Assembly (NCBI GenBank): GCA_963789005.1
Contig: CAWBIZ010000005.1
Span: 496,001-560,000, forward strand
Length of the DNA: 64,000 bases
Origin: DASSUW01 sp963789005
Lineage (GTDB): Bacteria > Actinomycetota > Thermoleophilia > Solirubrobacterales > Solirubrobacteraceae
Direction: 5' to 3'
A program made the translations under genes and the position numbers. The stretch's first letter is position 1. The number at the start of each line of letters is the position of its first letter. Of the stretch, positions 8,994 through 17,507 are shown piece by piece. The notes under the pieces were generated by a model, which was given only the letters and a program-made list of their open reading frames with translations, ran no database searches and had not been told where the DNA came from.

Positions 8994-10177
8994 GTGCACC
9001 GTCGACACCGCCGCCGAGGTGGCCGCGCGCGTGCGCGCGGGCGTGCCCTCGCCCGCCGCCGTGGCCGACGAGGTGGCGGCGATCGTCGCCGACGTGCGCG
9101 CGCGCGGGGACGCGGCGGTCCTCGACTACGAGCGGCGGTTCTCCGGCAACGACGCGATCGTCGTGGCGCGCGGCGAGCTGGAGGCGGCGCTCGACGCCCT
9201 CGACCCCGCCGTCGCGGCCGGGCTCGAGACCGCGATCGCGAACGTACGCGCCGTGGCCGCGGCGGGCCTCGATCCCGAGCCGGAGCTCGCGCTTCCGGAG
9301 GGGCAGACCGTGCGCCTGCGCGAGGTGCCGGTGCGCCGGGCCGCCGTCTACGCGCCCGGTGGCGACCACCCCTACCCGTCCTCGGTCGTCATGGGCGCGG
9401 TCGCGGCACGTGCCGCCGGCGTCGACGAGGTCGTGGTCGCGGCGCCCGGCCATCCCGTGATCCTCGCCGCGGCGGCGCTGTGCGGGGTCGACGAGGTCTT
9501 CCGCATGGGCGGCGCTCATGCCGTCGCCGCGCTGGCGTACGGCACCGAGAGCGTGCCGCCCGTCGACGTGATCGTCGGCCCCGGCAGCCTGTGGGTCCAG
9601 GAGGCCAAGCGGCAGGTCTCCGGCGACGTCGGGATCGACGGCTTCGCCGGCCCGAGCGACCTGACCGTGATCGCGTCCGCCGGCGCCGCTCCCGCGCCGC
9701 TCGCGCTCGACCTGCTGGCCCAGGCCGAGCACGGGCGAGGGCTCGCTCACGGTCGCGGTGAGCGACGACGCCGCGCTGCTCGACGCGCTGCCGGGCACGA
9801 CCGTGCTGGCCGCCGACATGGAGGCCGCGCTGGCGTTCGCGGAGGCGCTGGCGCCCGAGCACCTGCAGCTCGCGGGCGAGGCGGCGGAACAGCTCGCGCC
9901 GCGGGTGCGCAGCGCCGGCTGCCTGTTCGTCGGCATCGAGTCCGGGACCGCGTTCGGCGACTACGTGGCCGGCTCCAACCACACGCTCCCCACCGGCGGC
10001 GCCGCGCGCTTCGCCTCGGGCCTCTCGACGCGCCACTTCCGGCGCCGGATGGCCGAGGTCCGCGTGGGGCCCGCCGCGGGCGCCCTGGCGCGCGCCGGGG
10101 CGCCGATCGCGCGCGCCGAAGGCTTCGAGCATCACGCCGCCTCGATGGAGATCCGCGACAATCCCCCGTCCAGATGA
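8983..10177 (+). pseudogene. hisD: Histidinol dehydrogenase HisD, interrupted by a one-base frameshift
   Basis: The zinc enzyme that makes L-histidine from L-histidinol. The N-terminal part (from GTG 8983) reads through GVDEVVVAAPGHPV, GTESVPPVDVIVGPGS and GFAGPSDLTVIA to LAQAEHG at about 9735. The rest (EGSLTVAVSDDAALLDAL ... GSNHTLPTGGAARFASGLS) is in the next frame and ends at TGA 10177. Removing one G from the GGG at 9733-9735 restores a continuous product of about 397 aa, close to family size. All other regions are conserved, so this is either a very recent mutation or a sequencing error. The unshifted frame runs in-frame into hisB, which should not be taken for a fusion. Confidence 0.85.
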
Positions 10178-10770
10178 CCCGCTCCGCCCAGATCACGCGC
10201 AAGACCGGCGAGACCGACGTCACGCTCACGCTCGGCCTCTCCGGCACCGGCGCGGGCACCCGCAACACCGGCGTGGGGTTCCTCGACCACATGCTCGACC
10301 TGGTCGCCCGGCACGGCCGGCTCGACCTCGAGGTGCGCGCCGACGGCGACCTGCAGACCGGCGGCCACCACACGGTCGAGGACACCGGGATCGTGCTCGG
10401 CCAGGCGCTCGACCGCGCACTCGGCGAGCGCCGCGGAATCGTGCGCTACGGCCACGCCGTCGTGCCGATGGACGAGGCCCGCGCGGCCTGCACGATCGAC
10501 ATCTCCGGCCGTCCGTTCGCGTCGATCGAGGGCTTCGAGCGGCTGCCGGCCGGCGAGATCGCCGGCTTCGAGCACGAGCTGGCGGAGGAGTTCTTCCGCG
10601 CGGTGGCCTCCGCCGCCCGGCTCACGCTGCACCTGGAGCTCCAGGCCGGCACCAACGCCCACCACATGATCGAAGCGTGCTTCAAGGCGTTCGCCCGCGC
10701 GCTGCGGGCGGCCGTGACCGAGGACCCGGACGAGACCGGCGTGCCGTCGACGAAGGGGACGCTTACGTGA
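10174..10770 (+). CDS. hisB: Imidazoleglycerol-phosphate dehydratase HisB
   Basis: Dehydrates imidazole-glycerol phosphate to imidazole-acetol phosphate in histidine synthesis. It is a 198-aa monofunctional actinobacterial type without a histidinol-phosphatase domain. The duplicated Mn-binding motifs are present: GVGFLDHML and HHTVEDTGI in the N-terminal half, and GTNAHHMIEACFKAFARAL in the C-terminal half. ATG 10174 overlaps the hisD stop (ATGA). Confidence 0.95.
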   Translation: MTRSAQITRKTGETDVTLTLGLSGTGAGTRNTGVGFLDHMLDLVARHGRLDLEVRADGDLQTGGHHTVEDTGIVLGQALDRALGERRGIVRYGHAVVPMDEARAACTIDISGRPFASIEGFERLPAGEIAGFEHELAEEFFRAVASAARLTLHLELQAGTNAHHMIEACFKAFARALRAAVTEDPDETGVPSTKGTLT

Positions 10771-10799
10771 AAGCCGGCCATCGGCTCGACGACCAGCGC

Positions 10800-10805
10800 T
10801 AGGCT
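10800..10805 (+). promoter_or_regulatory. Possible -10 box for hisH
   Basis: TAGGCT lies nine bases before ATG 10815. If used, transcription would begin at or just before that ATG, giving a leaderless or almost leaderless hisHA message. Confidence 0.3.
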
Positions 10806-10826
10806 GCCGCGCGCATGCGGAGCGGG

Positions 10827-11447
10827 ATGATCGCGATCGTCGACTACGGGATGGGCAACCGGCGCAGCGTCGAGAAGGCGCTCGAGCACGTGGGCGCGCG
10901 CGCGGTCATCACTGCCGAGCACGACGTCATCCGCTCCGCGGACGGGGTGATCCTGCCCGGCGTGGGGGCGTTCCCGCGCGCGATGCGCAACATCGAGGCC
11001 GCCGGCCTGGTCGAGCCGCTCCTGGACCGCTACATGGCCGGCGGGCCGATCCTCGGCGTGTGCCTGGGGATGCAGCTCCTGTTCGGCCGCTCCGACGAGC
11101 ACGAGCGTTCCGCCGGGCTCGACTTCCTGGCCGGCGAGGTGCGGCGCCTCGACAGCCGCGGCGAGCGGCTGCCGCACATCGGCTGGAACCTCGTCACGTT
11201 CAGCCGGCCGTCCGCGCTGACCGAGGGCCTCGGCGACGCCGCGGCCTTCTACCACGTGCACTCGTTCGCCTGCGAGCCGGCGCAGAGCGAGGACGTCGTC
11301 GGCCTCGGCGAGTACGGCACGCCGTTCGTCTCGATCGTCGAGCGGGAGAACCTGATGGGCGTGCAGTTCCACCCGGAGAAGTCCTCCCGCGACGGGCTCA
11401 CGCTGCTGCGCAACTTCGCGCGGATCTGCGACCGGGTGGCCGCGTGA
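10827..11447 (+). CDS. hisH: Imidazole glycerol phosphate synthase glutaminase subunit HisH
   Basis: Supplies ammonia from glutamine to HisF. The class I glutamine amidotransferase triad is visible: nucleophile Cys in GVCLGMQLL and His-Glu in VQFHPEKSS. It has 206 aa from ATG 10827, preceded by GGAG at a four-base spacing and beginning MIAIVDYGMGN like homologues. An in-frame ATG at 10815 (four residues longer) fits the TAGGCT box at 10800 better, so the start is ambiguous. The partner hisF is 4 kb away at 15326. The stop overlaps hisA by four bases. Confidence 0.93.
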   Translation: MIAIVDYGMGNRRSVEKALEHVGARAVITAEHDVIRSADGVILPGVGAFPRAMRNIEAAGLVEPLLDRYMAGGPILGVCLGMQLLFGRSDEHERSAGLDFLAGEVRRLDSRGERLPHIGWNLVTFSRPSALTEGLGDAAAFYHVHSFACEPAQSEDVVGLGEYGTPFVSIVERENLMGVQFHPEKSSRDGLTLLRNFARICDRVAA

Positions 11448-12175
11448 TCCTGTACCCGGCGATCGACATCATGGGGGGCCGGGCGGTGCGGCTCGTCGAG
11501 GGCCGCTTCGAGGACGCCACGACCTACCACGACGATCCGCTCGAGGCGGCGCAGAGCTGGGTCGACGCCGGCGCGCGCTACCTGCACGTCGTCGACCTCG
11601 ACGGCGCCCGCGAGGGCGAGCCGCGCTCGCTCGAGCACCTGCGGCGGATCGCGGCCGGCACCGGCATCCCGGTCCAGTACGGCGGCGGGCTGCGGACCGT
11701 CGACGCCGTGCGCGACGCGCTGCGCGGCGGCGCCGAGCGGGCGATCGTGGGGACGGCGGCGTTCCGCGACATCGACTTCCTGGACGAGATCGTGGCCCTG
11801 TTCGGCCCGCGGATCATCGTGTCCGTCGACGTCCGCGGCGGGTTCATCGCGACCGCGGGCTGGACGCAGACGACCGAGCTGCCCGCTGCGGAGGCGATCC
11901 ACCTCCTGCACGATCGCGGCGTGAGCTCGTTCGTCTACACGAACGTCGACCGCGACGGCAAGCTCGAAGGTCCCGACCTCGACGAGGTCGCGGCCGTCGC
12001 CGAGGCCGTGCGCGGCCACTTCCTGTACTCGGGCGGGATCGGCCGCCGTGAGGATCTCGAGGGCCTGGCGCACCTGCGCCAGGTCAACCTGTCCGGCGTG
12101 ATCGTCGGCAAGGCGCTGTACGAGAAGCGCTTCACGGTCGCCGAAGGGCAGGCGGCGCTCGACAGCGCGCACTAG
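11444..12175 (+). CDS. hisA: Phosphoribosylformimino-5-aminoimidazole carboxamide ribotide isomerase HisA/PriA
   Basis: A (beta/alpha)8-barrel isomerase of histidine synthesis, 243 aa, starting at GTG 11444 inside the hisH stop. Catalytic aspartates are seen in LYPAIDIMGGRAVRLVEG and in VYTNVDRDGKLEGPDL. Phosphate-binding glycines occur in YGGGLRT and FLYSGGIG. In Actinobacteria this enzyme is often the bifunctional PriA that also acts on the tryptophan intermediate. The window does not show whether a separate trpF exists, so bifunctionality is only a possibility. Confidence 0.92.
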   Translation: MILYPAIDIMGGRAVRLVEGRFEDATTYHDDPLEAAQSWVDAGARYLHVVDLDGAREGEPRSLEHLRRIAAGTGIPVQYGGGLRTVDAVRDALRGGAERAIVGTAAFRDIDFLDEIVALFGPRIIVSVDVRGGFIATAGWTQTTELPAAEAIHLLHDRGVSSFVYTNVDRDGKLEGPDLDEVAAVAEAVRGHFLYSGGIGRREDLEGLAHLRQVNLSGVIVGKALYEKRFTVAEGQAALDSAH

Positions 12176-12193
12176 CGTCGCCACGATGGCGGC

Positions 12194-14747
12194 ATGCTGC
12201 TCGAGCGCGACGCCACGCTGACCGTGCTCGACGGCGCCGTTGCCGCCGCGGCGGCGGGGCATGGCTCGGTGGCGCTCGTGTCCGGGGAGGCCGGGATCGG
12301 CAAGACGAGCCTCGTACGCGCGTTCGTGGCCGCCGCGGCGGGGCGGGCGCGGCTGCTGCTGGCCGCGTGCGACGACCTGATGGCGCCGCGCACGCTCGGC
12401 CCGCTGCGCGACGCGGCGGGGGTCGCCGGGCCGCTGGCCAAGGCCATGGTGGGCGACGTGGACGGCGTCTTCGGCGCGCTGCTCGACGAGCTCGGCGCGT
12501 CGCCGCCGACCGTGCTCGTGATCGAGGACATCCACTGGGCCGACGAGGCGACGCTCGACGTCCTCGGCTACGCGGCGCGGCGCATCGACGGCGTGGGGGC
12601 GGTGCTGGTGCTCACGTGCCGCGACGACGCCGCGCTGCGCCAGTTCCTCGGCGCGCTGACGGCCGCGCCGGTGCACCGGCTCCCGCTCGCGCCGCTGAGC
12701 CGTGCGGCCGTCGCGCGGCTGGCCGACGGCACCGGCGCCGACGCGGCGGCGCTGCACCGCGCCACGGGCGGCAACCCCTTCTTCGTCACCGAGGCGCTGG
12801 CGTCGCCGGGCGAGGCCGTGCCGGCCAGCGTCGTCGAGGCGGTGCTGGCTCGCGTGGGGCGGCTCGGGCCGGAGTGCCGCGACGCGCTCGAGCGGCTCTC
12901 GGTGGTGCCGGCGCAGGTGGGCGACGGGCTCGCCAGCGCGCTGCTCGACGGGCCGGGCGTCGAGGTGCTCGAGGAGGCCGAGCGGGCGGGCGTGCTCGAG
13001 GCGCGCCCCGGCAGCCTCGCATTCCGCCACGAGCTCGCTCGCCGGGCGATCGAGCACAGCCTGCCCGCGCTCCGCCGGCGGGCGCTCAACGCCGCGGTCG
13101 TCCGCGCCTTGCAGGCCGGCGAGCGGCCCGAGCTCGCGCGCGTCATGCACCACGCCGTCGAGGCGGGCGACGTGGAGACGATCGTCGCGGTCGGGCCGGC
13201 CGCGGCGCGCGAGGCCGACCACGCCGGCTCGCACCGGCAGTCGCTCGCGCACTACGAGTCGGTCCTCCCGCACGCCGATCGCCTGGGTCCGCGCGAGCGC
13301 GCCGAGCTGCTCGACGGGTACGCCTGGGAGCTCTACAACGCCCATCGCTTCCGCGAGGCGGTCGACGCGGGCCGGCAGGCGGTGGAGCTGTACGAGCAGG
13401 TGGGCGACGTGGTCGCCGCGGGAGAGTGCCTCGTGCGGGTCTCCCGGCACCTGTTCATGGCCGGCGAGACCGACGAGGCCGAGCACGCGGCCTCGCGCGC
13501 CGTGCTCCTGCTCGAGCCCACCGGCGATCCGGCGCGCGCTCGCGCATGCGTCGCTCTACGAGGGCGCGATCCTGGCGTTGACCGACGAGCACGACCGCGC
13601 CGCCGGGATCCTGGCCTCGGCGCGCGACCTGGCGTTGCGTGCGGGCCGCGGCGACTTCGCGGCGCTGTCGCTCAACTACCTCGGCATCGCGCGCTTCGAG
13701 CAGGGCGAGCCCGGCGGGCTCGAGCTGCTGCGCGACAGCATCGGCGCGTCGATCGCCGGGCGCGACTACGAGTACGCGGCCCGCGGCTACTGCAACCTCG
13801 GCGAGCTGCTGTTCCGCGCCGGGCGGCTCGACGAGCTCGACGCGTGCGTGCGCGAGGGGCTCGAGTTCACGCGCGAGCGCGGCTTCTGGTCGCACGCCTA
13901 CAACCTCGAGGTCCATCGCTGCCTCGCGCTGCTGCGGCGGGGCCGCTGGGATCCGGCGCTGCGCGGGCTGCGCGAGCTCGCCGAGGGCGTCGGCGATCCG
14001 GGGATGCTGTACGCCTACAGCATGCCGTGGCTGGGGCGGCTCCTGGCCCGCCGCGGGGATCCGGCTGCGGGGGAGATGCTCGCCGCGGCCTGGGAGCACG
14101 CCCGCCGCCAGCGGCTGCTGCTGGGCGTCGCCTACGCCGGGCTGGCGTACGTGGAGTGGGCGTGGCTGGCCGAGGAGGTCGGCGTCGCGCAGGAGGTCGC
14201 TGCCGTGCTCGAGCCGCGCACCTCGCATCCGGGGGGCGCGCCGTTCCGGGCCGAGCTGCGGCGCTACCTGGCTCGCGCGGGGCTGGGCGGCGAGCCGTTC
14301 GCGGGCTGCCCGGAGCCGTGGGCGGCCGGGCTGCGAGGGGACTGGCGCGCGGCAGCCGCAGGCTGGGAGGCGGCGGGCGATCCCTACGAGCGCGCGCTCG
14401 AGCTGGCCGGCTCGGGCGAGCGGGCGGCCTCGCTGGAGGGGCTGCGGATCCTCGACGGGCTGGGCGCGGCGGGCGCGGCCGCGCCGGTTCGCCGCCGCCT
14501 GCGGGCTGCGGGCGAGCCAGTGCCGCGCGGTCCGCGGTCGGCGACGCGGGCCAACCCGGCGGGCCTGACCGCGCGCCAGCTCGCCGTGCTCGAGCTCCTG
14601 CGGGAGGGGCTCACGAACGCGGAGATCGCCGCGCAGCTGGTGGTCTCGGTCCGCACCGTCGACCATCACGTCGCGGCGATCCTGGTCAAGCTCGGCGTGC
14701 GCTCGCGCCGGGAGGTCGACGACGCCGCGGCGGCGCTCGGCTTCTAG
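12194..14747 (+). pseudogene. LuxR-family ATPase (LAL-type) transcriptional regulator, frameshifted
   Basis: A large signal-transduction regulator of the MalT/LAL type: N-terminal AAA ATPase, long helical repeat region, C-terminal LuxR helix-turn-helix. From ATG 12194 the first frame shows Walker A (GEAGIGKTSL, residues 31-40), Walker B (TVLVIEDIHWADEATLDV) and RATGGNPFFVTEAL. Homology leaves this frame near 13535 and continues in another with AHASLYEGAILALTDEHDRA to the HTH (GLTARQLAVLELLREGLTNA ... VRTVDHHVAAILVKLGVRSR), ending at TAG 14747. The lesion lies in a GC-dinucleotide run at 13531-13542. Repaired length would be about 850 aa. The ligand is unknown. The 3' end overlaps the convergent sigma gene by 4 bp. 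Confidence 0.8.
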
Positions 14748-15235
14748 GCCGCGGCGAGGGCTGGCTCGCCGAGCGCGCCGACGAGCTTCGTGCGGGCGCG
14801 GTGGAGGCGGCTCATCACGGTGCCGATCGGGATCTTCAGGCTCGTGGCGGCCTCGGCGTACGACGCGCCGGCGACGTCGATGGTGGCGACAACCTCGCGC
14901 AGCGGGTCGGGGAGCGCCGCGATGGCGGCGTAGACCTCGCGCGCGGCGAGCGCGGCCTCGGGGGTGGTGCCGCCGGGAACCGCCGGCGCGTCGGCGACCG
15001 GCACGGGCCACCGGTGCGCGCTGCGGTGGTGGTCGGCGTGCACGTTGCGCAGCGTGGTGGCGAGGTAGGCGAACTCGCCGACCCCGCGCAGGCGCCGCGG
15101 GCGGGCGAGCACGCGCGCATACGTCTCCTGCGTGAGCTCCTCGGCGAGGTGTCGGGAGCCGCAGATCGACCACGCGAGGCGGAACAGGCGTGGCAGATGG
15201 GCGGCGGCGCGTTCAGGATCGAGCGTCGATGACAT
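14744..15235 (-). CDS. ECF-type RNA polymerase sigma factor
   Basis: A 163-aa sigma-70 family protein with only regions 2 and 4. Region 2 is seen at residues about 10-60 (LFRLAWSICGSRHLAEELTQ, then ETYARVLARPRRL). Region 4 is the C-terminal helix-turn-helix (LPDPLREVVATIDVAGASYA, then EAATSLKIPIGTVMSRLHRA). Start ATG 15235 (MSSTLDPERAAAHLPRLF) is preferred; an in-frame start 15 codons upstream is less conserved. No anti-sigma gene is adjacent, so the control mechanism is not evident. It is divergent from hisF. Confidence 0.88.
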   Translation of the reverse strand: MSSTLDPERAAAHLPRLFRLAWSICGSRHLAEELTQETYARVLARPRRLRGVGEFAYLATTLRNVHADHHRSAHRWPVPVADAPAVPGGTTPEAALAAREVYAAIAALPDPLREVVATIDVAGASYAEAATSLKIPIGTVMSRLHRARTKLVGALGEPALAAA

Positions 15236-15310
15236 CGTGCGCCGACTGTCGCTTAAGGGCTTCAGGCCGCGCATCGGCAACGATCACCGATCTTTGGGCA
15301 GGGGCCTACC

Positions 15311-15316
15311 TACTCT
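15311..15316 (+). promoter_or_regulatory. Possible -10 box for hisF
   Basis: TACTCT ends nine bases before the GTG start of hisF and no Shine-Dalgarno sequence lies between, which fits a leaderless transcript. No clear -35 box is seen. Confidence 0.3.
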
Positions 15317-15325
15317 TCAGAGCCC

Positions 15326-16081
15326 GTGCACTACAAGCGCATCATCCCGTGTATGGACGTCGACGCCGGTCGCGTCGTCAAGGGAACCCGGTTCATCGAC
15401 ATCCGTGACGCCGGGGATCCCGTCGAGCTTGCCGCTCACTACGACAAGACGGGTGCGGACGAGCTCATATTCCTCGACATCACCGCGACGTCGGACAAGC
15501 GCGCGACGGTGGTCGATCTCGCGCGGCGGGCGGCCGACGAGGTGTTCGTCCCGTTCACGATCGGCGGCGGCGTGCGCGAGGTGGCCGACGCACAGGGCGT
15601 GCTCGACGCCGGGGCGGACAAGGTGGCCGTCAACTCGGCGGCCGTCGCGCGGCCGGAGCTGCTGTCGGAGATGGCGGGGGTGTTCGGCGCGCAGTGCGTG
15701 GTGCTGGCGATCGACGCCAAGCGCCGCGACGGCTCCGGCTTCGAGGTCTACGTCGCCGGCGGGCGCACGCCGACGGGGCGCGACGCGGTCGAGTGGGCGC
15801 GTGAGGCGGTCGAGCGGGGCGCGGGCGAGATCATGCTCACCTCGATGGATCGCGACGGCACCAAGGACGGCTACGACCTCGAGCTGATCCGCGCGATCAG
15901 CGACGCGATCGATGTGCCGGTGATCGCGTCCGGGGGAGCCGGCGAGCCGGCCCATCTCGCGGACGCGCTCGGTGCCGGCGCGGACGCCGCGCTGTGCGCG
16001 TCGATCTTCCACTACGGCGAGTACACGATCCCGCAGGTGCGCGAGGCGCTCCTCGGCGCCGGGATCCCGATGCGCCCCTAA
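15326..16081 (+). CDS. hisF: Imidazole glycerol phosphate synthase cyclase subunit HisF
   Basis: A (beta/alpha)8-barrel that uses ammonia from HisH to form imidazole-glycerol phosphate and AICAR. It has 251 aa, family-typical, from GTG 15326 (MHYKRIIPCMDVDAGRVVKG). The two catalytic aspartates are in PCMDVDAG (near residue 11) and VVLAIDAKR (near residue 130). Phosphate-binding segments TIGGGVREV and ASGGAGEPAHL are present. It is separated from the other his genes by a LuxR regulator and a sigma gene and probably has its own promoter. Confidence 0.96.
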   Translation: MHYKRIIPCMDVDAGRVVKGTRFIDIRDAGDPVELAAHYDKTGADELIFLDITATSDKRATVVDLARRAADEVFVPFTIGGGVREVADAQGVLDAGADKVAVNSAAVARPELLSEMAGVFGAQCVVLAIDAKRRDGSGFEVYVAGGRTPTGRDAVEWAREAVERGAGEIMLTSMDRDGTKDGYDLELIRAISDAIDVPVIASGGAGEPAHLADALGAGADAALCASIFHYGEYTIPQVREALLGAGIPMRP

Positions 16082-16082
16082 G

Positions 16083-16131
16083 CCTGAATCCACCGATCCC
16101 CGAGGCATCCCGGGTCATCGGTGGATCCAGG
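16083..16131 (+). terminator. Long inverted repeat after hisF
   Basis: CCTGAATCCACCGAT (16083-16097) and ATCGGTGGATCCAGG (16117-16131) are complementary at 14 of 15 positions, with 19 bases between. It starts one base after the hisF stop codon. It is likely a transcription terminator or mRNA-stabilising stem; no T tail follows. Confidence 0.5.
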
Positions 16132-16375
16132 ATGAGGCGCTGCCGGTCGCCCGAACGGCGGCATCGAGGAGAAGCCCGTGGCCGGTGCGGATGGTTCGGC
16201 TGACCGCACTGGCGGCCGCGGCCGACAGTCCGTAGTGTTTCGCGGCGACGACCTCTGCTGCTCTCGCTTTCACAGCTCCTGTTCGCCGCGGACCGCTCCT
16301 GAGCGGCCCGGCCGCGCGCGTCGCGCGGCCGTGGCCTCCAGCGTCCGTCCTTTCGTTCGTCTCAGGAGCTTTCTG
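16132..16375 (+). promoter_or_regulatory. Structured leader of rsgA with two potential anti-Shine-Dalgarno segments
   Basis: This non-coding stretch holds several pairings. GGTGCGG (16184-16190) pairs with CCGCACT (16204-16210). A 10-bp stem CGGCCGCGCG/CGCGCGGCCG occupies 16309-16331. The rsgA ribosome-binding site lies in CTCAGGAGCT (16361-16370). It is perfectly complementary to GCTCCTGAG at 16295-16303 (nine bases) and to AGCTCCTG at 16274-16281 (eight bases). GCTCCTGAGC can itself fold into a small hairpin. Mutually exclusive pairings that expose or hide the ribosome-binding site are an inference. I do not recognise a known riboswitch class. Confidence 0.45.
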
Positions 16376-17278
16376 TTGTCTTCACATCCCCTCGCGCGCC
16401 TTGGTTGGCGCGCAGAGCTGCAGGCTCATCTCGACGCGATCGGCGACTCGTCGTTAGTCGCTGCGCGCGTCACCGCCGTCGATCGCGGCAGCGTGATCGT
16501 CGACACTGGCTTGGGTACCTGGCGCGCCCCGCTCGCGGGGCGGCTGCGCCGGGCGTCGGCCATGCCCGCCACCGGCGACTTCGTGGCCGTGCTGCCGGAC
16601 GGCGGCCCGGTGCGCGCCGTGCTGCCGCGGCGCGGCGTCATCGCGCGCCGGGTCGAGGGCGGGCGCCCGCAGGTCCTGGCGGCGAACGTCGACCTGGCCC
16701 TGCTCGCGACCTCGCTCAACCGCGACCTCAACCCGCGCCGGGTCGCGCGCTTCCTCGCGATCACGGCACGTGGCGACGTCGAGGCCGTCGTGCTGTTGAC
16801 CAAGGCCGATCTCGTTCCCGACCCGGAGCGGTTCGCCGCCGGGTTCTCGGACGTCGATGCGTTGGCGGTCAGCGCGGTCGACGGCCGCGGGCTGGATGCG
16901 CTGCGCGCGCTGCTCGAGCCGAGCCGGACGGCGGTCCTGCTCGGCACCTCGGGCGTCGGCAAGTCGACGCTCCTGAACGTGTTGTTGGGCGAGGAGCGGC
17001 AGCGGACGAAGCCGATCCGGGAGAGCGACGACCGCGGCCGCCACGCGACCGTCCGCCGCGAGCTGGTGCCGCTGCCCGGCGGCGCGCTGCTGATCGACAC
17101 GCCGGGGCTGCGTTCGGTCGCGCCGTTGGAGGACACCGACGAGGAGGTCCCGCTGCTCGACAAGACCCAGGTCAAGCGCGAGCGCCGCGCCCGAGAGCGA
17201 GAGTTCCACCGCGGGATCTACCGCGAGCTGCGCGAGAAGCGCCGCAGCCGGGAGCGGCGGGATCGGCGGGCCGGCTGA
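16376..17278 (+). CDS. rsgA: Ribosome small-subunit-dependent GTPase RsgA, lacking the zinc knuckle
   Basis: A circularly permuted GTPase that helps mature the 30S subunit. TTG 16376 is chosen because AGGAG (16363-16367) lies eight bases upstream and homology begins soon after. An N-terminal OB-fold (about residues 10-85) is followed by permuted GTPase motifs: G4 LLTKADL, G5 VSAVDG, G1 GTSGVGKSTLLN and G3 LLIDTPGLR. After G3 the usual C-terminal zinc domain with three Cys and one His is missing. The last 60 residues go directly from PLEDTDEEVPLL into a basic, charged tail (KRERRAREREFHRG...). At 300 aa it is slightly shorter than most family members. Confidence 0.85.
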   Translation: MSSHPLARLGWRAELQAHLDAIGDSSLVAARVTAVDRGSVIVDTGLGTWRAPLAGRLRRASAMPATGDFVAVLPDGGPVRAVLPRRGVIARRVEGGRPQVLAANVDLALLATSLNRDLNPRRVARFLAITARGDVEAVVLLTKADLVPDPERFAAGFSDVDALAVSAVDGRGLDALRALLEPSRTAVLLGTSGVGKSTLLNVLLGEERQRTKPIRESDDRGRHATVRRELVPLPGGALLIDTPGLRSVAPLEDTDEEVPLLDKTQVKRERRAREREFHRGIYRELREKRRSRERRDRRAG

Positions 17279-17287
17279 CCTTGGGCG

Positions 17288-17431
17288 AACGTCAACGGCG
17301 GCTTTGAGGGAGGACACGGGGTGCCGCGGCGTCTCCGCGGGAACGTCAACGGCGCATTGAGGGGAGGGCGCGGGTGCCGCGGCGTCTCCGCGGAGACGTC
17401 AACGGCTTGCATTGAGGGAGAGGCTGGGGAG
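17288..17431. repeat. Three tandem copies of a 53-54-bp dispersed element
   Basis: Units begin at 17288, 17342 and about 17395. Each starts (A)ACGTCAACGGC, has a (T)TTGAGGG or ATTGAGGG block, and in the first two copies ends with the self-complementary CCGCGGCGTCTCCGCGG. The third lacks the CCGCGG part. Read on the minus strand the core is CCCTCAATGC(CG)CCGTTGACGTTC. Confidence 0.8.
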
Positions 17432-17507
17432 TGTTGTGGCGATCCGCGGGTGTTTGGTTGCGAATTCGGCCGGTCTGGAAAGTGGTGGGTCTGGAAATGC
17501 ACCGTAT

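Noticed and set aside
8983..10770. A single long frame that looks like a HisD-HisB fusion
   Set aside because: The middle of that frame is low-complexity Arg/Gly sequence; the real HisD C-terminus is in the next frame, and hisB has its own ATG overlapping the true hisD stop.
11249..13486. Very long minus-strand open frame opposite hisA and the LuxR gene
   Set aside because: It is a reverse-complement shadow of well-conserved plus-strand genes; its product is Arg/His/Asp-rich with no recognisable domain.
12194..14747. Two separate genes, an ATPase and a TPR/HTH regulator
   Set aside because: The two halves together match one LAL-type protein, the junction is a GC run, and the second half lacks a ribosome-binding site or credible start.
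13455..15173. Long minus-strand frame across the second half of the LuxR gene
   Set aside because: Same type of GC-driven shadow; the plus strand encodes the conserved HTH and TPR region.
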